Assembly (NCBI GenBank): GCA_963707135.1 | Contig: CAVPOY010000005.1 | Coordinates: forward strand, 27,175 to 91,174 | Direction: 5' to 3' | DNA length: 64,000 nt | From: JBGSTR01 sp963707135 | GTDB taxonomy: Bacteria > Pseudomonadota > Gammaproteobacteria > Chromatiales > Chromatiaceae | Shown here: positions 35,566-44,192 of the stretch, one piece after another | How positions within the stretch are numbered: the first letter of the stretch is position 1 | Layout of the letters: every line of letters begins with the position of its first letter | Notes under the pieces: model-generated | Seen by the model: the letters and a program-made list of their open reading frames with translations, nothing else | The model's database searches: none | What the model was told of the DNA's origin: nothing | Position numbers and translations under genes: made by a program

Positions 35566-36567
35566 TCAGGAGCCGCACGTCTCCGCGGCCAGCGCCGCGA
35601 TCACCCGCGCCAGTCCCGCGACCACCCGCGCCGTGCGCGCGTAGTCGACCCGCTCCGGGGTATCGCCTTCGGTGTGGTAGAGGGCGTACCGGTAGAAGGC
35701 CGTGTCGGTGACCATGATCGCGCGGTAGCCCGCCTGCCAGAACGACCAGTGGTCCGACCACCCCACGCCGGGCACCCGTTCGGGGACGGACGCACCCTCG
35801 GCGGGAAAGGCCGTCGTTTCCCGAAAGGTGCGCAGGGCCGAGCGCACCAGCTGTCGGGATCCAAGGTTGCCGACGAAGCCGATGAAGTTGGCGGTGTCCG
35901 GGTAGAACAGGTTCAGCGGGAAGGGGTAGCGCTGACTTCCGGGCTCGTCCGAGTAATACCCGATGGTCTCCAGCGACAACATGGCCCGGATGCGCTCGGC
36001 GCGCGCTCGCGCGCCTTCGGCATGGACCAGGCTGCCCATTTGAGGTGAGCCGAAGTAGGGCGCCTCCTCGTTGACGAAGGCGACGTAGCGCACCGTGCAA
36101 GGCAGCGGCTGATCGGCGAGCAGGCGCGCGAGCTCCAGCAGCGCGGCCACCCCGGACGCGTTGTCGTTGGCCCCCGGGCTGCCGGGAACCGAGTCGTAGT
36201 GGGCGCCGACGAGCACGATCCCCGCCGCCGCGGAGTCCCCTCGCTTCTCGGCGACGATGTTGCGCACCGGCCGCCCGCGGCTCTCGAACGGCTCGTCAGC
36301 TCGCGCGTAGCCGAGGTCGGTGAACGTCCGCTCGATGTAGCCGGCCGCCTCGAGAAGCGCCGGGTAGCGCTCGAGATTGCGTTCGCCGATGTCTCCCGCC
36401 AGGGTCTGGACATGCGTGGCAAGGCGGTCGCGGATCCGTGCTTCCTCCGCGGTGAGCGGCGGCAGGGGGCCGGTGTGGGTCTTGCCTGGCATGTGGAGAA
36501 TATAGAGCGAGCCGGCGAGCAGAAGCCCCGCAAGAACGGCCACCGGCAAAACGAACCCCTTCCTCAT
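35566..36567 (-). CDS. M28-family zinc metallopeptidase, membrane-anchored or secreted
   Basis: 333 residues from the ATG at 36567, chosen because AGGAGG lies six bases upstream; two longer in-frame starts exist. One N-terminal hydrophobic helix (FVLPVAVLAGLLLAGSLYILHM). Zinc ligands and catalytic residues of M28 are visible: GAHYDSVPGSPGANDNASG, NEEAPYFGS and, near the end, YHTEGDTPERVDY. This predicts an extracytoplasmic aminopeptidase. The substrate is unknown. It faces osmC tail to tail. Confidence 0.87.
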   Translation of the reverse strand: MRKGFVLPVAVLAGLLLAGSLYILHMPGKTHTGPLPPLTAEEARIRDRLATHVQTLAGDIGERNLERYPALLEAAGYIERTFTDLGYARADEPFESRGRPVRNIVAEKRGDSAAAGIVLVGAHYDSVPGSPGANDNASGVAALLELARLLADQPLPCTVRYVAFVNEEAPYFGSPQMGSLVHAEGARARAERIRAMLSLETIGYYSDEPGSQRYPFPLNLFYPDTANFIGFVGNLGSRQLVRSALRTFRETTAFPAEGASVPERVPGVGWSDHWSFWQAGYRAIMVTDTAFYRYALYHTEGDTPERVDYARTARVVAGLARVIAALAAETCGS

Positions 36568-36937
36568 CCGCCGCCTCCTGGACATCGATCTTGTGCGCGA
36601 TCCGACCACACGGGGTGCTCGGCGTCTATGCTACCTCGGTCGATACCGAACGCGCCTGATTCGCGGGATCCGCCGGCGCGGAGCGGCAATCTCCGGGGAG
36701 CGCCGTCCTGAAGCCATTCTCCGACTGCTCATTGCGCCTTCAAGATGGTCCAAGGGGTCGTCGGAGAACCTGGAAGCGGAGCTTAGGAAGGACCCGGACG
36801 CCTCGCGGCCCCTACCAAACGGTGCGTGGAGGAGGCCCGCGCGTCGCTACCCCGGCTGATCGGCAACATGTCAGCCGTTTTCTCAGATAGAATCACTAGG
36901 AAAGAGAACGCCGCGCGAGCACCAGGAGAGACCCGCC
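36568..36937. other. Divergent intergenic region between peptidase and AraC genes
   Basis: About 370 bases with no supported gene. An AT-richer patch (36870-36905) precedes the AraC gene and probably holds its promoter. No copy of the TGTC operator seen elsewhere is present here. Confidence 0.5.
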
Positions 36938-37996
36938 TTGCGCCCAGCTGAGCGCCTCCAAGCCAGGCTTGCCCTCGTCGAGGAGGGCGGCGTTCGCATG
37001 GCGCCGCTCCTCGGGGCGCCCCGGCTACTGAAGGGGATGGGTATCGACCCCGGCCAGGTAATCGCCGAGGCCGGGCTCGATGCGGCCCTGTTCCAGGACC
37101 CCGAAAACGTCATCCCGTTCATTGAGGCCGGCCGCTTTCTCGCGCTCTGCGCGGAGCACACCGGCTGTCCGCACCTGGGCCTGATGATGGGCCAGCGGGC
37201 AGGATTGGACGTGTTGGGCGTGGTGGGTCGGCTTGTCGGCAGCTCCGGAGACGTCGGCAGCGCGCTGCGCAACGCTATCCTCTATCTGCATCTGCACGAC
37301 CGCGGCCTGGTCCCGGCGCTGTGGACGAGCGGGAAACGGGCGGTGCTGGCCTTCGCGATCTACCAGCCGGACGTCCCCGGTTCCCACCAGATCTACGACC
37401 TGGCGCTGGCGATCAGCTGCAACGTCCTGAAGACCCTGGCCGGCCCTCGCTGGCAAGCGAACGAGGTGTGGCTGCACCGCCCACAGCCCGCGGACGTCGT
37501 TCCCTACCGAAGCTTCTTCCACACCCGGGTGCGCTTCGACGCCGAGCGCGCGGCGCTACTCTTCGACGCCTCCTGGCTTGACCGGCCGCTGGACGGCGCC
37601 GATGGGCAGGCGCACCAACAGGTCATGCAGGAGATCGAAGCCCTCGAGGCTCGAGGAGCGGGCGACACGGCCACCCAGATCCGGCGCGCGCTGCGCCGGC
37701 TGCTGGTCGGCGGCGCCTATCTGGGCGCGATCCGTCAGGATTACGTGTCCGGGCTGTTTGCAATCCACCGGCGCACCCTCAACCGCCGTCTGAAAGCCCA
37801 GGGGACCAGCTTCAAGCGGCTGGTCGACGAGTCCCGCTACGAGATCGCCTGCCAGCTGCTGCGCGACACCCAACTGACGGTGACGGCGATTGCCGCCGCC
37901 CTCAACTACTCGGAAACCGCAGCCTTCGACCGTGCCTTCCGCCGCTGGTCCGGGACCACCCCGATGGCTTGGCGTTCGGCGCATAGCGGGCAATGA
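36938..37996 (+). CDS. AraC-family transcriptional regulator, copy 1
   Basis: 352 residues. N-terminal Arabinose_bd-type (PF12625-like) effector domain, about 20-210, and a C-terminal double helix-turn-helix, about 250-345. The first recognition helix IHRRTLNRRL and the second region AAALNYSETAAFDRAFRRWSGTTP are clear. Start appears to be TTG with AGGAG ten bases upstream. It is a close paralogue of the regulator at 60970. An operator-like site and an exported-protein gene follow in the same direction, as they do behind the other copy. The effector is unknown. Confidence 0.9.
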   Translation: MRPAERLQARLALVEEGGVRMAPLLGAPRLLKGMGIDPGQVIAEAGLDAALFQDPENVIPFIEAGRFLALCAEHTGCPHLGLMMGQRAGLDVLGVVGRLVGSSGDVGSALRNAILYLHLHDRGLVPALWTSGKRAVLAFAIYQPDVPGSHQIYDLALAISCNVLKTLAGPRWQANEVWLHRPQPADVVPYRSFFHTRVRFDAERAALLFDASWLDRPLDGADGQAHQQVMQEIEALEARGAGDTATQIRRALRRLLVGGAYLGAIRQDYVSGLFAIHRRTLNRRLKAQGTSFKRLVDESRYEIACQLLRDTQLTVTAIAAALNYSETAAFDRAFRRWSGTTPMAWRSAHSGQ

Positions 37997-38329
37997 ATCT
38001 GGCGTAACCGCCGACCGTTCCCCTCCGGGTGCAGCCCCGGCCTTTGCTTTGCCTCGCCCTGTTACCGAAGCGTCTGACTTTGTCGTGAAATGTCAAGGCT
38101 TGTCGCCGCGGAACCTGGAGAATCCCGGCAGCCCCGGACCATCCAGGTTGCCGCATCGCGGCATCGCTTCGAGGGCATGCTGGCCCCGGTACAGGTCCGC
38201 GGACCGGTCCGAGGTTGACCGCGGCGGTTCAACCGAACCGTCGTTCTTACCCGGGCGTCGTTGCATGGCACGGCCGTCTTACCGGGCCCGGGGTGACCAC
38301 ACACTGAATACGACCCACGGAGAACCCCG
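37997..38329. other. Leader region with AraC-type promoter upstream of 38330
   Basis: 333 bases between the regulator and its probable target. It holds operator site A at 38081 and a predicted -10 at 38118. The remaining about 200 bases would form a long 5' leader with several GC-rich inverted repeats and no gene. Confidence 0.6.
38081..38123 (+). promoter_or_regulatory. AraC-type operator and promoter, site A
   Basis: TGTCGTGAAATGTCAA at 38081-38096, with a third TGTC at 38101, gives three TGTC half-sites exactly 10 bp apart. GAGAAT at 38118-38123 is a -10-like hexamer starting 22 bases after the site. The gene at 38330 follows. Ten-base spacing suits the two helix-turn-helix motifs of an AraC monomer on one DNA face. 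Confidence 0.7.
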
Positions 38330-38854
38330 ATGACGACCAGACGTGAATTGATTGCCGGCGCGGCACTGCTCGCGCTCGCCCCGCTCGGCGCCAAGGCATC
38401 CGAGCACGAGAAGGCCAAGCACCAGGAGAAGGCCCAGTTCCTCTTCGTGCAGAACGCTGAGGGCGTCGCATATGCCGACGGCGTCCTGACGCTCAAGGGA
38501 GTAAGTCCAATCACCACGGTCTTTTCGGACCGTCCCGATCGCATTGCCGGACACATGGCAACCGACAGCTTCGTACCCTTCTGGGGCGAGGGGGACGACA
38601 GCTTCAAATCCGATCCGCCGAACGCCACGCTGTCCGTGCTGGAAGCTGGGGACATGGAAAACATGGTCGTGGAGCTCCGCAACCCCCGGCTCGCCGGGCG
38701 CGATTTGAGCTACGAGGTCAAGGTGCTCGAGGGCCAGCCTCCAGCAAGCGCGGGTCCGGCCTCGCTATTCATCGACATCATCGGCCGGCCGCTTACCCCG
38801 GTTTCCTTCGCCGGCGCTCGCCGGCGCATGTGGCGGCGGGCCGTTCTCTACTGA
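38330..38854 (+). CDS. Exported protein of unknown function, paralogue of 62305
   Basis: 174 residues. Twin-arginine-like start MTTRRELIAGAALLALAPLGAKA, then a charged segment EHEKAKHQEKAQ. The core reads FLFVQNAEGV, LTLKGVSPITTVFSDRPDRIAGHM, SDPPNATLSVLE and SYEVKVLEG. The same blocks (FSDRP...GH, DPPNATLSV) occur in the protein at 62305. I do not recognise a named family or enzyme motif. It sits 233 bases after operator site A and follows the AraC gene, so AraC control is likely. Periplasmic location is inferred. Confidence 0.75.
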   Translation: MTTRRELIAGAALLALAPLGAKASEHEKAKHQEKAQFLFVQNAEGVAYADGVLTLKGVSPITTVFSDRPDRIAGHMATDSFVPFWGEGDDSFKSDPPNATLSVLEAGDMENMVVELRNPRLAGRDLSYEVKVLEGQPPASAGPASLFIDIIGRPLTPVSFAGARRRMWRRAVLY

Positions 38855-39199
38855 GCGCGCGCCCACGGCGCGGGGCCGGCGGCGAGCGCCGCCTCGGTCC
38901 CCGAGCCTACGTAGAGAGTGGCTGGGCCGCTAAGGCGCAAAGCGCCACCCGAGAACGCTGTTTCCGAATCGTCCTATTTTCGAGCGCTTACGCTTCCGAA
39001 AATGGCGAGGCGCCCCTGTCCCGCACGGCAAGCGCATGAAATCGGCGCTTCCCGTGCGCCGCATTCGCTGGAATCGAACCTCCACCTGACGGATGATCCG
39101 AGTCGACACGCTGAAATCTTGAATTTCACTTGAATTTTACTGGGTCCTTTGCGCCTTTGCGGTTCTGAAAGCCGGCAGGCTCAAGCGCTCGGGGAAAAC
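38855..39199. other. Intergenic region upstream of the pqi genes
   Basis: About 345 bases. GC-rich inverted repeats follow the preceding gene, and an AT-richer tract (39105-39150) may hold the pqi promoter. A GGTTCGATTCC-like word on the minus strand near 39070 resembles a tRNA T-arm but does not fold into one. Confidence 0.5.
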
Positions 39200-39865
39200 A
39201 TGGACACTGTCGCCTGTCCTGATTGCGATCTGCTTCAGTGCCTTCCGGAAGTCCCGCCCGGGACCACGGCACAGTGCGCGCGCTGCGGTGCCACGCTGGC
39301 CGCCCGCAAGCCAGACCCTATCGATCGGCCCCTTGCGCTGACCATCGCCGCTCTGCTGGTCCTGATCATCGCCAACACGGCACCCCTGATGGGGCTCGCG
39401 GTCGCGGGGCGCCGGGCCAGCACCACCATTGCCGGCGGCGCCTATCAGATGTGGCTTCAGGGGCAGGAGCTGACGGCCCTTATCGTGGGTTTCTGCGCCG
39501 TGATCGCCCCGTCCGGCTACATAATGCTGCTGCTGACGGTCCTGCTCGCGGTGCGATATCCGCCAGCGCCCCAATGGGTCGGCACCCTGCTGCGCTGGGC
39601 GAACCAGATGCAGCCCTGGTCGATGACCGAGGTCATGATGCTCGGAATCCTGGTTTCTCTGATCAAGATCGCGGAGCTGGCCAAGGTGGAGCCCGGTATC
39701 GGCATGTACGCGGTGGGTGTCCTGATGCTGCTTATCCCGGCCATCGCGAGCAGCCTGGACCCGGATGAGATCTGGGCTCGGGTCGCGTGGGCCGACAAGG
39801 ACGCGCCGGAGCCCGCCAGCGAGGCGCGGGGTGCCGAGGATTCCCCGCGGCAGTCGGCGCCATGA
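39200..39865 (+). CDS. pqiA: PqiA-domain membrane protein, first of a split pair
   Basis: 221 residues. N-terminal zinc ribbon CPDCDLLQCLP ... CARCGA, then four predicted transmembrane helices. PqiA proteins of E. coli contain two such modules in one chain; here two genes each encode one. Part of the Pqi/Let/MCE lipid-transport type system at the envelope. It overlaps the next pqiA gene by four bases (ATGA), and the MCE gene follows in the same way, so three genes are coupled. Confidence 0.87.
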   Translation: MDTVACPDCDLLQCLPEVPPGTTAQCARCGATLAARKPDPIDRPLALTIAALLVLIIANTAPLMGLAVAGRRASTTIAGGAYQMWLQGQELTALIVGFCAVIAPSGYIMLLLTVLLAVRYPPAPQWVGTLLRWANQMQPWSMTEVMMLGILVSLIKIAELAKVEPGIGMYAVGVLMLLIPAIASSLDPDEIWARVAWADKDAPEPASEARGAEDSPRQSAP

Positions 39866-40494
39866 CAGGCTCGCCGATCACCGCCGCGGCGGCCGGACTG
39901 GTAACGTGCGAGGCCTGCGGTCTCCTTGCGTGGCCGGCCAGCACCAATGTGCCGGGCCATTGTCCGCGTTGCGGGCAGGAGCTGGAGTGGCGCCGCCACC
40001 GTTCCATCCAAACCACCTGGGCGCTCGTGATCGCCGCGGCGATCTGCTATGTCCCGGCGAACCTGTTGCCGGTGCTCGGCACCACCACGCTCGGGTCCAC
40101 GGAATACGACACCATCATGGGCGGGGTGGTTTTCCTCTACACCTCGGGGTCCTGGCCCCTGGCGTTTATCGTATTGATAGCGAGCGTCATGGTCCCGCTC
40201 GGCAAGCTGGTGGCGCTGAGCTATCTGCTGATCACGGTGCAGCGGGGCTCGGCCAAGAGCAACCGGGAGCGCACCCGTCTGTACCGCCTGGTGGAGCTCG
40301 TCGGCCGCTGGTCGATGCTGGATGTCTTTGTCGATACCTTCACCGTCGCGCTGGTGCAGCTTCAGCCCCTGATGTCGATCAAGCCCGGAGCCGGGGTGGT
40401 ATTCTTCGCGGCGGTCGTAGTTCTGACGATGATCGCCGCGGAGAGCTTCGACCCCCGGCTTATCTGGGACGCCGAGACCGGGAAGGAGTCTTGA
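39862..40494 (+). CDS. PqiA-domain membrane protein, second of a split pair
   Basis: 210 residues. Zinc ribbon CEACGLLAWP ... CPRCGQELEWRRH, then four transmembrane helices with AAAICYVPANLLPVLGTT and the conserved WSMLDVFVDTF block. It corresponds to the second half of E. coli PqiA. Start overlaps the stop of the preceding gene; its own stop overlaps the TTG start of the MCE gene. Confidence 0.87.
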   Translation: MTGSPITAAAAGLVTCEACGLLAWPASTNVPGHCPRCGQELEWRRHRSIQTTWALVIAAAICYVPANLLPVLGTTTLGSTEYDTIMGGVVFLYTSGSWPLAFIVLIASVMVPLGKLVALSYLLITVQRGSAKSNRERTRLYRLVELVGRWSMLDVFVDTFTVALVQLQPLMSIKPGAGVVFFAAVVVLTMIAAESFDPRLIWDAETGKES

Positions 40495-42170
40495 AATTGC
40501 CCGAAACCATCGACCGCGACGGCCTACCGACGGCGACCCTGAAGCGGCCGAGGCGCTCGCGGATCTCCGCCATCTGGTTGATCCCGCTGCTCGCGGCCAT
40601 CGTGGCGGTCGGGATCGCGGTGCATCGTATCCTCAACGAGGGACCGACCATTTCCATCGTCTTCAAGGCGGCCGAGGGGGTCGAGGCGGGCAAGACCTTC
40701 ATCAGATACAAGGACGTGAAGATCGGTCAGGTGACGGCGGTGGAGCTCGTCGATGACTACTCCAAGGTACGGGTCACTGCGCAGATCGACAACCACGCCA
40801 AGGGGCTGATTGTCGAGGATGCCAAATTCTGGGTGGTACAACCACGGGTCACCCTGAGCGGGGTCACCGGCCTGGGCACGCTGCTCTCGGGCAACTACAT
40901 CGGCTTCGAAAGGGGCAAGTCGACACAGGATGGCCGCGAGTTCGTCGGGCTCGAGACGGCGCCGGTCGTCACCCTCGATCAGCCGGGCCGGCAGTTCGTT
41001 CTGACGGCCGACGACTCGGGTTCGATCGGGGTCGGCTCGCCGCTCTACTTCCGGCGCGAACGGGTCGGCCAAGTGATGGCCAGTATGCTTAACCCGGACG
41101 GCAAATCGGTCACTATCCGCGTCTTCGTCGACGCGCCCTACGATCGGTTCGTCAGCACGGAGACACGCTTCTGGAACGCGAGCGGTCTCGACGTGTCGTT
41201 GGGCGCGGGCGGTGTAGACGTGCGCACCCAATCCCTGGTTTCGCTGCTCATCGGCGGCATCGCGTTTGAGACACCGGACTTCGCCCCCGCGAGCGAGCCC
41301 GCGGCGGCGGAGACGTCCTTCACCCTCTACGGCGACCGGACTCAGGCGATGAAGCAGCCGGAGAGTATTGCCAGGCGCTACCTGGTCTACTTCAGCGAAT
41401 CACTGCGCGGTCTGTCCAAGGGCGCCCCCGTCACGCTCCTCGGACTGCCGGCCGGCGAGGTCACCGACGTGGGCGTGGATCTGGACCCGGAGACCCTGAA
41501 GCTGCGCGGTCGCGTGGAGCTCGTGGCTTTTCCCGAGCGTATCGTCGCTCGCCTGCGGGTGCAGCAGGCGGCGGCCGGCACGGCCATCGCCAGCAGCACG
41601 GAACAGAGCCACGCCTTGTTCGAGCGTTTGGTCGAGGAACGGGGATTGCGCGCCCAACTGCGCAGCGGCAGTCTGCTTACCGGGCAGCTCTACGTGGCGT
41701 TCGATCTCTTTCCGGACGACGCCAGGGTAGAGGTCGACTGGAGCCAGGAGATACCTGTAGTCCCGACGGTCCCGAGTATCCTGCCGGACCTGGAGTCGAG
41801 GGTCACGAGCATCCTCGCCAAGCTGGAAAAGCTGCCGTACGAGGCGATCGGCTCCGAGCTCAAAACGGCCATCGCCAGCTTTAACGAGGCGATCAAGGAC
41901 CTGGACAAGGCCGTGAATCACATCGACCTCGAGCTCACGCCCGAGCTCAAGTCTGCCGTGGCCGAGTTCCGACGCGCCATGGCCTCCGCCGACAAGGTGC
42001 TCAAGGATACGGACGCCACCCTGCTCGGAAAGGACGCCCCAGGCCAGCTCGAGCTGCGGAATGCCATGCAGGAGGTGGCGCGAGCGGCGCGCTCGGTTCG
42101 CGTGCTGGCCGACTATCTGGAGCGCCAACCCCAGAGCCTGCTTCGGGGCAAGTCGGAGACCAAGCGGTAA
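40491..42170 (+). CDS. pqiB: PqiB-type MCE-domain protein
   Basis: 559 residues. One N-terminal transmembrane helix (ISAIWLIPLLAAIVAVGIAV), then three MCE domains starting near GPTISIVFKAAEGVEAGKT, RQFVLTADDSGSIGVGSP and RYLVYFSESLRGLSKGAP. A long helical C-terminus (LEKLPYEAIGSELKTAIASF...) fits the needle-like PqiB channel that bridges the envelope for lipid transport. A TTG start at 40491 overlaps the previous stop and follows GGAAGGAG. No pqiC gene follows. Confidence 0.88.
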   Translation: MKLPETIDRDGLPTATLKRPRRSRISAIWLIPLLAAIVAVGIAVHRILNEGPTISIVFKAAEGVEAGKTFIRYKDVKIGQVTAVELVDDYSKVRVTAQIDNHAKGLIVEDAKFWVVQPRVTLSGVTGLGTLLSGNYIGFERGKSTQDGREFVGLETAPVVTLDQPGRQFVLTADDSGSIGVGSPLYFRRERVGQVMASMLNPDGKSVTIRVFVDAPYDRFVSTETRFWNASGLDVSLGAGGVDVRTQSLVSLLIGGIAFETPDFAPASEPAAAETSFTLYGDRTQAMKQPESIARRYLVYFSESLRGLSKGAPVTLLGLPAGEVTDVGVDLDPETLKLRGRVELVAFPERIVARLRVQQAAAGTAIASSTEQSHALFERLVEERGLRAQLRSGSLLTGQLYVAFDLFPDDARVEVDWSQEIPVVPTVPSILPDLESRVTSILAKLEKLPYEAIGSELKTAIASFNEAIKDLDKAVNHIDLELTPELKSAVAEFRRAMASADKVLKDTDATLLGKDAPGQLELRNAMQEVARAARSVRVLADYLERQPQSLLRGKSETKR

Positions 42171-42228
42171 TCTGGCGAAGCACCTTACCCATCCCGTCGC
42201 CCCACGTCGCCAAATCCACCGGGGCGAT

Positions 42229-42271
42229 TGTCGCAAAATGTCAATAGTCGCGGCGCCGGAATCCGCATAAT
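42229..42271 (+). promoter_or_regulatory. AraC-type operator and promoter, site B
   Basis: TGTCGCAAAATGTCAA at 42229-42244. CATAAT at 42266-42271 starts 22 bases after the site, the same spacing as at the other four copies. The outer-membrane protein gene begins 194 bases after the operator. Confidence 0.7.
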
Positions 42272-42438
42272 CCCGATCTTCGCGAATCTGTTCCGACTAT
42301 TTCGCCAGGGCATCGCCGTGCAGACGCCCGCACAATCGCTCGGTGGGCAGGTGCCGAGAGCGACGTGCCTGCGGTCAGGTCTGAAATCGGCGCCGCGGCA
42401 TACCTCAATCGACTCAAACACTCAGACGGAGGCACCCG

Positions 42439-43290
42439 ATGGGCCAAACAGGTAATCGTCTCGTCGGCTCGGCGCTGGCGCTCGGCGTTCTCGGCTTCTC
42501 GGCCGGCACGGCGACAGCCGGCACAGGAACCGATGTGGACGACGGACGCTGGCACTTCACGCTGAGCCCCTATCTCTGGCTCCCCAACGTGAACGGCAGT
42601 GCCGACGTAACGGTACGCGGACTTCGCGGGGTCGATGGCCAGGACCTGGGGCAGGTCGGCCTGAGCTCCGAGATCGGCCCAAACGACTACCTCAGCAATT
42701 TGCAGATGGCCCTCATGCTGACCGGCGAGGCACGCAAGGGGCCATGGTCGGTCTTCACGGACGTCATCTATGTTGACTTCGGCGACGAAAGAAGTCGCCT
42801 GAGAAGCGTGACGGGACCCCTCGGCGATCTGTCCACCGAGATTTCCCGGGAGGCCAAGACCGACCTGAGCTCCACGGTCTGGACCCTGGCGGGCGGCTAC
42901 TCGGTTGTCCGCGACCCGTCCTGGAACCTGGACCTGTTCGCCGGATTCCGGTACCTGACCATGAGCAGCGACCTGAACGTCAGCGTGCAGGACGAGAATG
43001 GTCGATACCTTCGGAACCACGCGATCTCCATGGACCAGGACGAATGGGACGGGATTCTAGGCGTCCGCGGGCAGGTCCGGTTCTCGGACAGCCGCTGGTT
43101 CATGCCCTACTACGTGGATGTCGGAACCGGGTCGTCGAACTGGACCTGGCAGGCGATTCTCGGTGCCGGATACCACTTCGACTGGGGCGACGTCACCCTC
43201 GCGCTGCGATCCCTCTCCTACGATTTTGATAAGAACGACGCGGATATCCGATTCACGGGCCCCGCCCTAGGCGTGAGCTTCCGGTGGTGA
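42439..43290 (+). CDS. Outer-membrane beta-barrel protein, unknown function
   Basis: 283 residues. Signal peptide ending GTATAG (about residue 28), then WHFTLSPYLWLPNVNGSADVTVRG and a series of amphipathic strands with alternating aromatics. It ends FTGPALGVSFRW with the terminal aromatic expected for BAM substrates. GGAGG precedes the ATG. It lies behind operator site B, suggesting AraC control. No substrate can be named. Confidence 0.8.
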   Translation: MGQTGNRLVGSALALGVLGFSAGTATAGTGTDVDDGRWHFTLSPYLWLPNVNGSADVTVRGLRGVDGQDLGQVGLSSEIGPNDYLSNLQMALMLTGEARKGPWSVFTDVIYVDFGDERSRLRSVTGPLGDLSTEISREAKTDLSSTVWTLAGGYSVVRDPSWNLDLFAGFRYLTMSSDLNVSVQDENGRYLRNHAISMDQDEWDGILGVRGQVRFSDSRWFMPYYVDVGTGSSNWTWQAILGAGYHFDWGDVTLALRSLSYDFDKNDADIRFTGPALGVSFRW

Positions 43291-43454
43291 CGGGTGTCCA
43301 GGCTCGCCGGTCGCTGAGGTTTTCGCCGATTGCGACACGCTGATCCGATTGACGGACTCGACATTCCCCGGCCTACAATCGGGCAACGTGGACGCGATTC
43401 TTGGTCGGTTCGGCCGAGAATCGAGGCGCCAGTTCAACAACCCGGGGGCAAACA

Positions 43455-44024
43455 ATGGCCGCAACACCCAGTACGCGTGGCGAAACGGAGACACCCGGCG
43501 GTGACCCGAATTCCGGCGCCGATCGCGCCGGCCCGCGGGTCGACCTCTGGCTGTCTGCTCTGATGGTGGCCCTGGCCATCGTCGGCGTGGGTGTGACCCA
43601 GGTCCAGAACGCGGGTGGGAGGCTTTACTGGCTCTTCCTGACGGTGGTCTACGCCGTCATCAGCATAGGCCGCTCGTGGTCGCGGGCCAAGCGCGACGGT
43701 CGGCCCAGGTGGACCATGATCCGGGCGCAGGTCCTGCACTGGGTAGCGACCCTGGTGGCGATCAATCTCGTCCTGGTGTTCGAGGCATCGGACGTCACGG
43801 ATCGCGGATCCGCGTCGGACTTTTCACTCCTGCTGCTCGCCTTGTCCAGCTTCCTGGCGGGAGTCCATTTCAACTGGACCTACATGGTCCTCGGCGCGCT
43901 CCTGGCCGTGATCGCGGTGGCCCTGGGTTATCTGGACCAGCTATCGGTCTTCGCGTTGGCAGTTCCGATCGCGGTCGTGGCACTCTGGATTTTCTTCAAA
44001 CGCAAGCACGGACCCGCCAGCTAA
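43455..44024 (+). CDS. Integral membrane protein, hypothetical
   Basis: 189 residues from the ATG at 43455. A polar N-terminus (about 35 residues) is followed by five or six hydrophobic helices, including LWLSALMVALAIVGVGVT, LYWLFLTVVYAVISIG, LLLLALSSFLAGVHFNWTYMVLGALLAVIAVALGYL and LAVPIAVVALWIFF, and a basic tail FKRKHG. No family is recognised. It lies between the outer-membrane protein gene and the AI-2E family gene, all on the same strand. Confidence 0.7.
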   Translation: MAATPSTRGETETPGGDPNSGADRAGPRVDLWLSALMVALAIVGVGVTQVQNAGGRLYWLFLTVVYAVISIGRSWSRAKRDGRPRWTMIRAQVLHWVATLVAINLVLVFEASDVTDRGSASDFSLLLLALSSFLAGVHFNWTYMVLGALLAVIAVALGYLDQLSVFALAVPIAVVALWIFFKRKHGPAS

Positions 44025-44192
44025 AGGAGCGGCTGATTCTGCGGGGTGCGTCGGCCGTGTCCCCACGCCCGCCCCTCGCGGGCGGCCCCGGGCAGGCGGC
44101 CAGACGTTTTCCGCGGGCCGTGCGCGCTTGGATTACCGCGCCTCCCACGAGCAGTTGAGAAGGGCGCTGCATCCGGCGTTTCGCCAAAGCGG

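Noticed and set aside
39050..39110. tRNA-like T-arm word (GGTTCGATTCC) on the minus strand
   Set aside because: Flanking bases do not pair as a T stem, and no acceptor or anticodon arm can be built.
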